NCBI GenBank assembly: GCA_022837245.1
Contig: JALHHX010000121.1
Coordinates: forward strand, 1 to 6,811
Direction of reading: 5' to 3'
DNA from: Lentisphaerota bacterium
Lineage (GTDB): Bacteria; Verrucomicrobiota; Kiritimatiellia; RFP12; UBA3636
Length of the DNA stretch: 6,811 nucleotides
Of this stretch, positions 1-6,348 are shown one piece after another (the first letter of the stretch is position 1; each line of letters starts with the position of its first letter). A model generated the notes under the pieces. It searched no databases and had not been told where the DNA came from. It saw only the letters and a program-made list of their open reading frames with translations. The position numbers were made by a program, and so were the translations under genes.

Positions 1-114
1 GCCTGCTTTGGAGGCGGTTGTGCCACTACTCATGGGCCGAAGCAAACTCAATGGATGTGGGAGGTACGCGCGAGGAGAGATGATTTGGAATCCCTGGGGC
101 CATTGGGCGCATTC

Positions 115-143
115 TTGCCTATGCAGACTGAGTGTGGTACAAT
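115..143 (+). promoter_or_regulatory. Sigma70-type promoter of the reductase-rhamnosidase unit
   Basis: A TTGCCT box (115-120) and a TACAAT box (138-143) are separated by exactly 17 bases, close to the housekeeping sigma factor consensus. A transcript would start near position 150, about 30 bases before the reductase ATG and 17 bases before its Shine-Dalgarno. This promoter fits the chosen start at 179 and argues against the longer open frame that begins upstream. I see no clear operator around it. The call rests on sequence match and placement only. Confidence 0.6.
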
Positions 144-178
144 TCCGGGAGTTCGTAGTGAAAGCTGAGGATCAAAGG

Positions 179-1057
179 ATGAAAGAGCCTGAAAAACGAT
201 TTGAGTCGCATAAAGACCCGTTCATACTCGCAAATGGAGTAGGGATCCCATGCATTGGTTTCGGAACTTGGCGAATACCAGCGGGCTTAGACACCGTCAA
301 CGCCGTGTCCGAGGCGATTCGTTTGGGATACCGTCATTTTGACACCGCCACAGTTTACAAAAACGAAGAGTCTGTCGGCGTCGCCGTCCGCAGCAGCGAC
401 GTGCCGCGCGAGCAAATTTTCGTAACCTCGAAACTCTGGAACACGAACAAGACGCGCTCCGCCGTGATGGCTGCGTTCGAGGAATCAATTGCGAAGCTCA
501 AGTTGGATTACCTGGATCTCTACCTTCTGCATTGGCCAGCAGTTGAAAAAACGGATGGGGGCAACTGGCGCGCCGTCAACATGGAGAAATGGCACGCGCT
601 GGAGACGCTGTACAAGGAAGGCCGCATCCGGGCCATCGGGGTGAGCAACTTCCTGCCGCACCATTTGCAGGCTTTGATGGACGAAGCAGAAATCGCCCCC
701 ATGGTGAACCAGCTGGAAATACACCCCGGGTTCCCGCAGAAGAAGACGGTGGATTTCTGCATCTCGCGCGGCATACGCCCGCAAGCATGGAGTCCGATCG
801 CACGCGGCCTTGTGCTGGGCAACCCGACCCTCGTTTCCATTGCCGGGAAACTGGGGAGGACTCCCGCGCAGATCAGCCTGCGCTGGATACTGCAAAACGG
901 AGTAATCCCTCTTCCTCGCTCGCAGAAGCCGGAGCGCATGGCAGAAAACGCAGCCCTCTTTGATTTCAATATTTCCGCCTCAGACATGGAAGCGCTCAAC
1001 TCCATTCCGCCATGCGGCGGCTCATGCTCAAACCCAGACGAACGAACCGAAGACTAA
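179..1057 (+). CDS. Aldo/keto reductase, AKR5-like (2,5-diketo-D-gluconate reductase type)
   Basis: A 292-residue soluble NADPH-dependent oxidoreductase that reduces aldehydes or ketones to alcohols, with the usual single TIM-barrel length. The three family signatures are visible: GYRHFDTA with a following E-x-x-V-G (residues 50-67), VSNF (155-158), and LPRSQKPERMAEN (245-257), which binds the cofactor phosphate. The catalytic tetrad is complete: Asp55, Tyr60, Lys85 (in TSKLW) and His118 (in LLHWP). The frame is open back to position 8, but those 57 extra residues do not resemble the family. ATG 179 has GAGG at 167-170, spaced 8 bases, and a promoter ends at 143, so I start here. It is followed by a GH78 rhamnosidase six bases downstream, so the two are almost certainly co-transcribed. 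The substrate is unknown; a sugar released by, or linked to, rhamnoside breakdown is an inference. Confidence 0.9.
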   Translation: MKEPEKRFESHKDPFILANGVGIPCIGFGTWRIPAGLDTVNAVSEAIRLGYRHFDTATVYKNEESVGVAVRSSDVPREQIFVTSKLWNTNKTRSAVMAAFEESIAKLKLDYLDLYLLHWPAVEKTDGGNWRAVNMEKWHALETLYKEGRIRAIGVSNFLPHHLQALMDEAEIAPMVNQLEIHPGFPQKKTVDFCISRGIRPQAWSPIARGLVLGNPTLVSIAGKLGRTPAQISLRWILQNGVIPLPRSQKPERMAENAALFDFNISASDMEALNSIPPCGGSCSNPDERTED

Positions 1058-1063
1058 ACAAAT

Positions 1064-3676
1064 ATGAAAATCCGCAAACTAAAAACAAACCACCTGACTA
1101 ATCCCGTCGGCAATTCCATAGAGCCGCTAACCCTCTCATGGGTCGTTGATTCAGATAAGGCGACAAAACAAAAATCGGCGCGCGTCGAAATAGCCTCCGA
1201 CGCCGGATTCAAGAACGTGGTGTTCGACAGCGGGGCAAAAGCCGGCACCGATTCGCTGGCTTATTCACCGGATTTCAAACCAGCGAAGCGAACACGCTAT
1301 TTCTGGCGCGTAACGGTTGTTGCCGACAACGGAGAGACCGCCACAGCCAAGGCATTCTTTGAAACAGGCAAGCTTGACGAACGCTGGAAGGCGAAGTGGG
1401 TCACCTCCCCTTCAAACACGGAGAACAAGCATTTCCTACTCAAGAAAACTTTCACCCTCGATGATTTTTCCGAGGCTCGCGCCTATTGCTCAGCGCTCGG
1501 CATTTACGAGCTCGAGGTCAACGGCAAGGCGGCCACCGAAGAGGTTCTCTTGCCTGGTTTCCACACATACACGCTGCAGATGCAGGCACAAACGTTCGAT
1601 ATAACGAAGCTGCTCCATAAAGGCGAGAACACGATCGGGTTCCACGTCGGCCCCGGGTGGTACAACTCGCAACTCGGGTGGGCGCAAGCCGGCAAATATG
1701 GCGAAACAACGGCGGCGATTTGCGAAGTGCGAGTGAAGGCCGGAAACTCCGACAAGCTTGTAGCATCCACCGATGATACGTGGGTGTGCGGCCAGTCACC
1801 TGTCGTCAAAAGCGGCATCTACTACGGCGAGGATTACGATGCAAGGCTGGAAATCCCCGGGTGGTCAACGCCAGAATGCGCCGCGGGTAAATGGGAGAGA
1901 GCGGTCGTCTTCAAGCCACTCAAAGGCACCGCCGGACCCTTGCACGACAGATTTTCTCCGCGGATTCTCAGGCAGGAAGTGCTCAAACCCGAAATAATCC
2001 ACACCCCGGCAGGCGAGACGGTTCTGGACTTCAAGCAGAACATGACCGGCTGGTTCGAAATCACAAACCGCGCCCCCGCCGGCAAGACATGGAGCATACA
2101 AGTTGGCGAGCTTATGCAGCAGGGCAACTTCTACCGTGAGAACCTCCGCAAGGCTGAGGCGCAATACACGTACACCTCCAATGGTGAAGGCGTGGTCGTG
2201 CGTCCGCACTTCACCTTCTACGGATTCAGGTACATGCGCCTGAACGACTTCCCCGCGGATGTCGATCCTGCCGATTTCAAAGCTGTGGTAATACATACAG
2301 AGCTTGACCGCACCGGATACATCAAGACGTCACACAGCAAGGTCAACAAGCTCTTCTCAAATGCGCTATGGGGTCAGAAGGGCAACTTCCTGGACGTCCC
2401 GACCGATTGCCCGCAGCGCGACGAGCGCCTCGGATGGACTGGCGACGCCCAGGTTTTCTCGGGCACGGCATGCTTCAACATGGACTGCACCGCGTTCTAC
2501 ACCAAATACCTCAACGACATGATGTTGGAGCAGAAGCTGTATGACGGCGGCGTTCCATACACAGTCCCGGCGATGATGGACTGGCTGAGAAATCTAAAAG
2601 GCCACAGCTCGTGCGCATGGGGAGACGTGGCCACCGTACTGCCATGGACAGTCTACACATATTCATCGGACAAGGAACTACTCAGGAAGCAATACCCGGT
2701 AATGAAAGAATGGGTGCGCTACATCAAGCGGCAGGACGATGAAAACGGCGGCCGCAGGCTTTGGCTTACTGGCTCGCATTTCGCGGACTGGCTGGCTCTT
2801 GACAACTACAAGAATCCGGACAGCGCACATGGCGGCACGGACAAATTCTACGTCGCGAGCGTGTATTACGCCCACTCCGTCGGACTGACCCTCAAGGCCG
2901 CCGAGGCGCTTGGAGAAAAAACGGATGCCGCTTACTACGCCAAATTGCTTGGCGAGATCAAAGAGGCGTTCCTCAACGAATACTTCACACCTAATGGGAG
3001 GTGCGCCATCGACACACAGACAGCCCACGCTCTTGCGCTGCACATGGACATGGTGCCGAAGAATTTCCGCAAACGGATCGTTGACACGCTCGTGCGGAAA
3101 ATCAAGGACAACGACATGGCGCTTGCCACGGGATTCGTCGGCACGCCGGTTCTGTGCCGCGCTCTGTCAGAGAACGGCCACTCCGATCTCGCGTACGAAC
3201 TTCTGCTGCGTGAAAAGTTCCCAAGCTGGCTGAACGAAGTCAACCTGGGTGCCACAACCATCTGGGAGCGATGGAACTCCGTCCTCGCAGACGGCACAAT
3301 CAGCGGAACCGGGATGAACAGCATGAACCACTACGCGTACGGTTCCATCGTCGAGTGGATGTACCGCAACCTCTGCGGCCTGCGGCCTCGCGAGGACGCA
3401 CCGGGCTTCCGAAAGGTCGAGATCAAGCCGGACTTCCCGCGCTCGTTTAAAAACGTTGAAATGAAGTACGACTCACCGGCAGGCACTTACGAAATTAGCT
3501 GGAAGCTCGTGAAGAACCGCGTGGAATTCAACTTCACCATCCCATTCAACGCAGAGGCGAAGGTCACTCTGCCCGGCGCGCCGAAGAAGCTGAAAGTGGG
3601 CGGCAAAGACGTGAACCCTTCAGGCTTCACGTTGAAGTCCGGCCAGTACAAAGTGGCATATACATTGGCGAAGTAG
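1064..3676 (+). CDS. GH78 alpha-L-rhamnosidase
   Basis: An 870-residue glycoside hydrolase expected to remove terminal alpha-L-rhamnose from glycosides or polysaccharides by the inverting GH78 mechanism. The layout matches bacterial Rha78 enzymes: an Fn3/Ig-like N-terminal domain (about 1-105), a carbohydrate-binding-like beta domain (about 130-295), a second beta domain (about 305-415), an (alpha/alpha)6 barrel (about 418-770) and a C-terminal beta sandwich (about 772-865). The barrel carries the hallmark DCPQRDERLGWTGD (448-461), with Glu454 the likely general acid, and GATTIWERW (729-737), with Glu735 the likely base. DWL at 575-577 and HYAYGSIVEWMY at 756-767 also fit the family. No hydrophobic signal peptide is seen, so a cytoplasmic location is likely. 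The ATG follows the reductase stop by six bases, has only an A-rich leader and no clear Shine-Dalgarno, and may depend on translational coupling. The exact substrate cannot be read from sequence. Confidence 0.95.
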   Translation: MKIRKLKTNHLTNPVGNSIEPLTLSWVVDSDKATKQKSARVEIASDAGFKNVVFDSGAKAGTDSLAYSPDFKPAKRTRYFWRVTVVADNGETATAKAFFETGKLDERWKAKWVTSPSNTENKHFLLKKTFTLDDFSEARAYCSALGIYELEVNGKAATEEVLLPGFHTYTLQMQAQTFDITKLLHKGENTIGFHVGPGWYNSQLGWAQAGKYGETTAAICEVRVKAGNSDKLVASTDDTWVCGQSPVVKSGIYYGEDYDARLEIPGWSTPECAAGKWERAVVFKPLKGTAGPLHDRFSPRILRQEVLKPEIIHTPAGETVLDFKQNMTGWFEITNRAPAGKTWSIQVGELMQQGNFYRENLRKAEAQYTYTSNGEGVVVRPHFTFYGFRYMRLNDFPADVDPADFKAVVIHTELDRTGYIKTSHSKVNKLFSNALWGQKGNFLDVPTDCPQRDERLGWTGDAQVFSGTACFNMDCTAFYTKYLNDMMLEQKLYDGGVPYTVPAMMDWLRNLKGHSSCAWGDVATVLPWTVYTYSSDKELLRKQYPVMKEWVRYIKRQDDENGGRRLWLTGSHFADWLALDNYKNPDSAHGGTDKFYVASVYYAHSVGLTLKAAEALGEKTDAAYYAKLLGEIKEAFLNEYFTPNGRCAIDTQTAHALALHMDMVPKNFRKRIVDTLVRKIKDNDMALATGFVGTPVLCRALSENGHSDLAYELLLREKFPSWLNEVNLGATTIWERWNSVLADGTISGTGMNSMNHYAYGSIVEWMYRNLCGLRPREDAPGFRKVEIKPDFPRSFKNVEMKYDSPAGTYEISWKLVKNRVEFNFTIPFNAEAKVTLPGAPKKLKVGGKDVNPSGFTLKSGQYKVAYTLAK

Positions 3677-3683
3677 ATCGTCC

Positions 3684-3710
3684 AGCCACATGGTTGGTGG
3701 CTATGTTTAT
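3684..3710 (+). terminator. Possible weak terminator after the rhamnosidase
   Basis: AGCCAC (3684-3689) and GTGGCT (3697-3702) form a 6-bp stem with a 7-base loop eight bases after the rhamnosidase stop. The following ATGTTTAT is only moderately T-rich. Its position suits an intrinsic terminator but the T-tract is poor, so termination may be partial or Rho-dependent. Confidence 0.35.
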
Positions 3711-3763
3711 CAAGAGGGAGAGGAGCGGAATCATGGCGGCGCTATCTTCTGCTCTTCCTCTTG
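3711..3763. repeat. Long imperfect inverted repeat
   Basis: CAAGAGG (3711-3717) pairs perfectly with CCTCTTG (3757-3763). Pairing continues inward for five more pairs (one a G-T wobble), then after a 3-base bulge (3723-3725) for five more (3726-3730 with 3747-3751), leaving a 16-base loop. That is about 17 pairs in 53 bases. The left arm is purine-rich and the right arm pyrimidine-rich. No T-run follows on the plus strand, so it is not a typical intrinsic terminator. Its role is unknown. Confidence 0.5.
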
Positions 3764-3930
3764 CAGACTGCGTATCACCCTTGCCGGAGAACAAAAATAC
3801 GCCGATGAGCCCGTGCTGATTGAGGCATGGCGTCAGGAGATATAGGACTTACGCAGACTATATGTTTTTGCAGCGCATATTTAAGGCTCTTCGCCTGTGT
3901 CCTTCGCCGATGTGTCGGTCTTGGTGTTAC

Positions 3931-3973
3931 GGGCTTCTTGTGAATCCGGATTTAACCGGACACCATGAAGCCC
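3931..3973. repeat. Long hairpin with ATTTAACC at its tip
   Basis: Three nested stem blocks: GGGCTTC (3931-3937) with GAAGCCC (3967-3973), GTG (3940-3942) with CAC (3961-3963), and TCCGG (3945-3949) with CCGGA (3956-3960), around a 6-base ATTTAA loop. This gives 15 pairs with small internal loops. No T-run follows on either strand. The sequence spanning the tip, ATTTAACC, recurs in the loop of the next hairpin. It is probably a palindromic repeat or RNA stem-loop. Confidence 0.55.
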
Positions 3974-3990
3974 TGGCCTCATTACAGCGC

Positions 3991-4040
3991 GATTGTTTGC
4001 ATAAACGCATTTAACCAGGCCTTTATGCGATAAAACAATC
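3991..4040. repeat. Long hairpin with ATTTAACC in its loop
   Basis: GATTGTTT (3991-3998) pairs with AAACAATC (4033-4040). Directly inside it, GCATAAA (3999-4005) pairs with TTTATGC (4022-4028), leaving a 4-base bulge (4029-4032) and a 16-base loop. All 15 pairs are Watson-Crick. The loop holds ATTTAACC (4009-4016), also found at the tip of the hairpin 59 bases upstream. An alternative inner pairing, CGCAT (4006-4010) with ATGCG (4025-4029), is possible. Confidence 0.55.
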
Positions 4041-4104
4041 CTGCCGGGCAAGTTTGCAATTGAAATATGTTCCCCGCTCATTGTGGTTTCAAACGCGGGA
4101 CTAC

Positions 4105-4141
4105 GGTCGTGGCGGGGTGGAGACTCTGCCACCACGCGACC
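4105..4141. repeat. Palindromic repeat, copy A (GTGGC/GCCAC core)
   Basis: The core CGTGGC (4108-4113) and TGCCAC (4127-4132) are separated by 13 bases and form a GTGGC/GCCAC stem. An alternative longer fold pairs GGTC (4105-4108) with GACC (4138-4141) and GTGG (4109-4112) with CCAC (4132-4135). The core matches copy B, 69 bases downstream, with the same internal spacing. The form suggests a REP-like intergenic repeat. Confidence 0.5.
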
Positions 4142-4169
4142 CAGGATTGCAATATCGCATTATCATTCA

Positions 4170-4219
4170 GGATTACCGTGGCATGGCGGCCACCCTGCCA
4201 CGCCAGATTATTGTAATCC
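4170..4219. repeat. Palindromic repeat, copy B, nested in a larger stem
   Basis: CGTGGCA (4177-4183) pairs perfectly with TGCCACG (4196-4202). Outside it, GGATTAC (4170-4176) pairs perfectly with GTAATCC (4213-4219), with ten unpaired bases (4203-4212) on the right side only. The inner core is a diverged copy of the one at 4108-4132, with identical 13-base spacing between CGTGGC and TGCCAC. The outer right arm is also needed by the overlapping stem at 4206-4247. Confidence 0.55.
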
Positions 4220-4247
4220 CGAAAGTTTATTCCAAATTACAATGATC
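4206..4247. repeat. AT-rich inverted repeat competing with copy B
   Basis: ATTGTAAT (4210-4217) and ATTACAAT (4236-4243) are perfect inverted repeats. Pairing extends outward through GATT (4206-4209) and GATC (4244-4247) with one T-G wobble, giving a 12-bp stem with an 18-base loop. It shares 4213-4217 with the outer arm of the copy B hairpin, so the two folds exclude each other in a single RNA or strand. Confidence 0.5.
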
Positions 4248-4383
4248 CCAAAAGGAACCTCTGCTCCGCAATATTCGCCAAGAACACCAAACTCATTGCT
4301 AGAGTTATGTATCACGCGACCAAAAGAGCGCAAAGCTAAAGCGACGCGCTTGGCGCGGCCGAGATTGTGGGACCGACTTACTA

Positions 4384-4424
4384 CTACAAACAAAAACGCC
4401 CCGCGTGGAATTGTGGAGGCGTTT
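4384..4424 (-). terminator. Intrinsic terminator of the rpsE-rplO-secY operon
   Basis: On the minus strand, AAACGCCTC (4424-4416) pairs with GGGGCGTTT (4402-4394) in a 9-bp stem with one wobble and a 13-base loop. The end of the stem runs into GTTTTTGTTTG (4397-4387). It begins 22 bases after the secY stop. A GC-rich stem with an abundant U-tract is a textbook Rho-independent terminator. The plus-strand reading lacks a comparable T-run, so it acts on the ribosomal operon. Confidence 0.85.
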
Positions 4425-4446
4425 GGAATTGCATCTCTGATCTTGG

Positions 4447-5820
4447 TTATCTGCGGCCGCGGAGGCGTCCGTGCTTGAGGAAGCCGTCGTAGTTGCGCAT
4501 GACGAGATACGATTCGACTTGGCGGAGCGTATCGAGCGCCACGCCCACGATAATCAGCAACGAAGTACCGCCGAAGAAGCTTGCCAGGCCGTATGGAATT
4601 TCAAACTCCCGGTAGAGCAGCGTCGGTGTGACGGCAATGATTACGAGCCCGATTGCGCCGATGAATGTGACGCGGGTCATGGTCAAATCCAGGAACTCGG
4701 CGGTGGGCATTCCGGGGCGGATGCCGGGGACGTACGAGTTGCCGCTCTTTAGTTCATCGGCTATGCGCACCGCATGGAACTGTGTGGCGACCCAGAAGAA
4801 CGAGAAGAACACGATCAGGATTGCGTAGAAGATCAGATACGAGTTCGAAACGCCCGTCTGGAGAGCCCGGCCAAAATCTCCGATGAGTTCCACGAACCGG
4901 TTCGGGTGGTTGTTTGGTATACGCCCGAGCACCCATCCGCACGCCTGCAAAATCGGCCCAGCAAAGATAATCGGCATGACGCCCGAGAAGTTGACTCGCA
5001 AAGGCATGTATGTGCTCTGGCCGCCAACTGCGCGGCTGCCAACGGAGCGTCGTGCGGTGTGAATTGGTATGCGGCGCATTCCCTGTGTCAGTGCGATGGT
5101 GCCGGCAAAGACACAGAACGCAAGCGTGAGCAACAGCACGAGGTGAAAGAAGTTGAACTGCGCCGCCTGCCCTTCTGTGGGGATGAAGCGGATTATGGTT
5201 TCGAAAAGCGACTGCGGCAGGCGCGCGCAGATGTTCACCATGATGATGATCGAAGTGCCGTTGCCGATGCCGCGCTCGGTGATCTGCTCGCCGAGCCACA
5301 TCGTGAGCATCGTGCCGGCGGAGATACAGACGATCGTCATCACGGTGAAGGCCACGCCGGGCATCTGCACGAGCCTGGCGCTGCCCAAACCTATGACTGC
5401 GGGGTTGTTCAGAAGCGCGACAATGCCTAGCGACTGGAACGCGCATATCACGAGCGTGAGGTAGCGCGTGGTCTGGTTCAGCTTCTGGCGGCCTGATTCG
5501 CCTTCGCGCGCCATGCGTTCGAGAGCGGGGATGATGGCCGTCATGAGTTGAATTATAATCGACGCTGTGATGTATGGCCATATACCGAGCGTGCCCACGG
5601 AAATGCGGGAGAGAGCGCCGCCCGTGAACAAGTCGAACGTGCCCATGAGTCCGCCCGATGCGGTCTGCTGCGCGCTTTGAATGGCCTTGGCCAATTCCGA
5701 GGCGTCAACGCCTGGTGTCGGAACGATTGCCAGCATGCGGCAAATAAAGACCAGGCCCAGGGTGAAGAGGATGCGTTCCCTGAGTTCCTTGATTTTCCAG
5801 ATGTTGCTAAAGGCGGACAT
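4447..5820 (-). CDS. secY: Protein translocase subunit SecY
   Basis: A 457-residue polytopic inner-membrane protein, the channel of the SecYEG translocon that exports and inserts proteins with SecA or the ribosome. Length and ten-helix pattern are normal. The plug and second helix region (about 64-90, LFTGGALSRISVGTLG) and the conserved segment ALERMAREGESGRQKLNQ (99-116) are present. So are the cytoplasmic loop GMRRIPIHTARR (247-258) used for SecA and ribosome contact, and the C-terminal YDGFLKHGRLRGRR (444-457). The ATG at 5820 starts a typical MSAF N-terminus; a weak GGAA lies about nine bases upstream. It lies 78 bases after rplO, more than between rpsE and rplO, with a hairpin in the gap. 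No further ribosomal gene follows before the terminator. Confidence 0.98.
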   Translation of the reverse strand: MSAFSNIWKIKELRERILFTLGLVFICRMLAIVPTPGVDASELAKAIQSAQQTASGGLMGTFDLFTGGALSRISVGTLGIWPYITASIIIQLMTAIIPALERMAREGESGRQKLNQTTRYLTLVICAFQSLGIVALLNNPAVIGLGSARLVQMPGVAFTVMTIVCISAGTMLTMWLGEQITERGIGNGTSIIIMVNICARLPQSLFETIIRFIPTEGQAAQFNFFHLVLLLTLAFCVFAGTIALTQGMRRIPIHTARRSVGSRAVGGQSTYMPLRVNFSGVMPIIFAGPILQACGWVLGRIPNNHPNRFVELIGDFGRALQTGVSNSYLIFYAILIVFFSFFWVATQFHAVRIADELKSGNSYVPGIRPGMPTAEFLDLTMTRVTFIGAIGLVIIAVTPTLLYREFEIPYGLASFFGGTSLLIIVGVALDTLRQVESYLVMRNYDGFLKHGRLRGRR

Positions 5821-5843
5821 GGCTATTGTTTCCGAATTCGGTT

Positions 5844-5892
5844 AAAAAGAGGGGAATGCCGGCGTTCGCCTTCCTGCGTGGGGAACGCCGGC
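5844..5892 (-). promoter_or_regulatory. Attenuator-like hairpin between rplO and secY
   Basis: Six bases after the rplO stop, on the minus strand, GCCGGCGTTC (5892-5883) pairs perfectly with GAACGCCGGC (5867-5858) around a 15-base loop. A TTTTT run (5848-5844) follows nine bases after the stem. The stem is strong, but the T-run is further away than in efficient terminators, so partial termination or mRNA processing or stabilisation is more likely than a full stop. It lies just upstream of the secY ribosome-binding region. Confidence 0.5.
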
Positions 5893-5898
5893 GGGAAA

Positions 5899-6348
5899 TC
5901 AAGCTACTACTTCGCAGGTTCCGCCGAGCTCCTCGATTTTGGCTTTGGCAGCGTCGCTGAACGCATTGGCCTTGACCTTGAGGTTCTTGGCAGTCAGGTC
6001 GCCCTTGGCGAGAATCTTGATACCGCCTTTGGCGGTTTTCTTGACGATGCCGAGGGTGATCAGTGCGGCGGCGTCCACCTCGCACCCGTCCTCAAAACCG
6101 TTCAGATCGGCGAGGTTAACAGGCGAGAATTCGATTCGTGCCGGGTTTTTGAACCCGCGTTTCGGAAGACGACGGATGAGTGGCATCTGGCCGCCTTCGA
6201 AGTTGACCTTCCGTTTATGGCCCTTGCGTGCCATCTGGCCTTTGGTGCCTTTGCCAGAGGTTCCACCTTTTCCGGAGGAATCACCGCGGCCTAGGCGTTT
6301 GGCGCGTTTGTTCGAGCCAGGTGTTGAATAGAGTGTTGACAAATCCAT
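5899..6348 (-). CDS. rplO: 50S ribosomal protein L15
   Basis: A 149-residue large-subunit protein that binds 23S rRNA late in 50S assembly. The N-terminal glycine- and lysine-rich extension (KRLGRGDSSGKGGTSGKGTKGQ, about 17-38) and the following basic segment through GGQMPLIRRLPKRGF (52-66) are typical of L15. So is the C-terminal globular part with IKILAKGDLTAKNLKVKANA (110-129). The frame is open 27 codons further upstream, but that would overlap rpsE and lacks L15 character. The ATG at 6348 is the standard MDL-type start. Its Shine-Dalgarno AAGGA overlaps the rpsE stop codon, at a rather long spacing of about 13 bases. It sits directly after rpsE with no rpmD between them. Confidence 0.97.
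   Translation of the reverse strand: MDLSTLYSTPGSNKRAKRLGRGDSSGKGGTSGKGTKGQMARKGHKRKVNFEGGQMPLIRRLPKRGFKNPARIEFSPVNLADLNGFEDGCEVDAAALITLGIVKKTAKGGIKILAKGDLTAKNLKVKANAFSDAAKAKIEELGGTCEVVA

Larger units (their letters stand above)
3677..4446. other. Gene-free convergent intergenic region rich in inverted repeats
   Basis: About 770 bases between two convergent genes. Short open frames exist on both strands, but none has a Shine-Dalgarno with plausible protein content, and several run through hairpins or into secY antisense. The region instead contains at least seven inverted repeats with stems of 6 to 17 base pairs, listed separately. Since both flanking genes end here, these structures cannot be leaders of neighbours. 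They are terminators, dispersed palindromic repeats, or parts of an independent RNA. I recognise no tRNA, tmRNA, RNase P RNA or SRP RNA motif. Confidence 0.6.

Noticed and set aside
8..178. 57-codon N-terminal extension of the aldo/keto reductase frame
   Set aside because: The extension does not resemble the family. The promoter boxes at 115-143 and the Shine-Dalgarno at 167-170 place both transcription and translation starts downstream of it.
3840..3863. TATAGGACTTACGCA-like stretch resembling some IS630/MITE ends, inside a 6-bp ATATAG/CTATAT inverted repeat
   Set aside because: No matching inverted end or transposase fragment was found in the window, so the resemblance cannot be supported.
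3820..4014. 64-codon open frame on the plus strand
   Set aside because: It has a TTG start with no ribosome-binding site, runs through two hairpins, and its translation resembles nothing I recognise.
3950..4015. ATTTAAC motifs that match the RYYYAAC half of integron attC sites
   Set aside because: Both sit at hairpin tips rather than at stem bases, and no GTTRRRY partner lies at the expected place. No integrase gene is visible.
3881..4135. 84-codon open frame on the minus strand
   Set aside because: It covers the same hairpins as the plus-strand frame, has no Shine-Dalgarno or recognisable domain, and its start lies within the copy A palindrome.
4133..4321. CACGCGACC repeated at 4133-4141 and 4313-4321
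   Set aside because: A single shared 9-mer with no extended similarity around it is not enough to call a repeat.
4345..4357. CGCGC-TTG-GCGCG hairpin
   Set aside because: It is a perfect 5-bp stem but short, with no T-run close behind it on either strand. It may be chance in GC-rich DNA.
4083..4478. 131-codon open frame on the plus strand
   Set aside because: It has a GTG start with no Shine-Dalgarno, passes through both palindromic repeats and the secY terminator, and ends antisense to secY.
5548..6294. 248-codon plus-strand frame antisense to secY and rplO
   Set aside because: It is a shadow frame opposite two unmistakable conserved genes, with no family resemblance.
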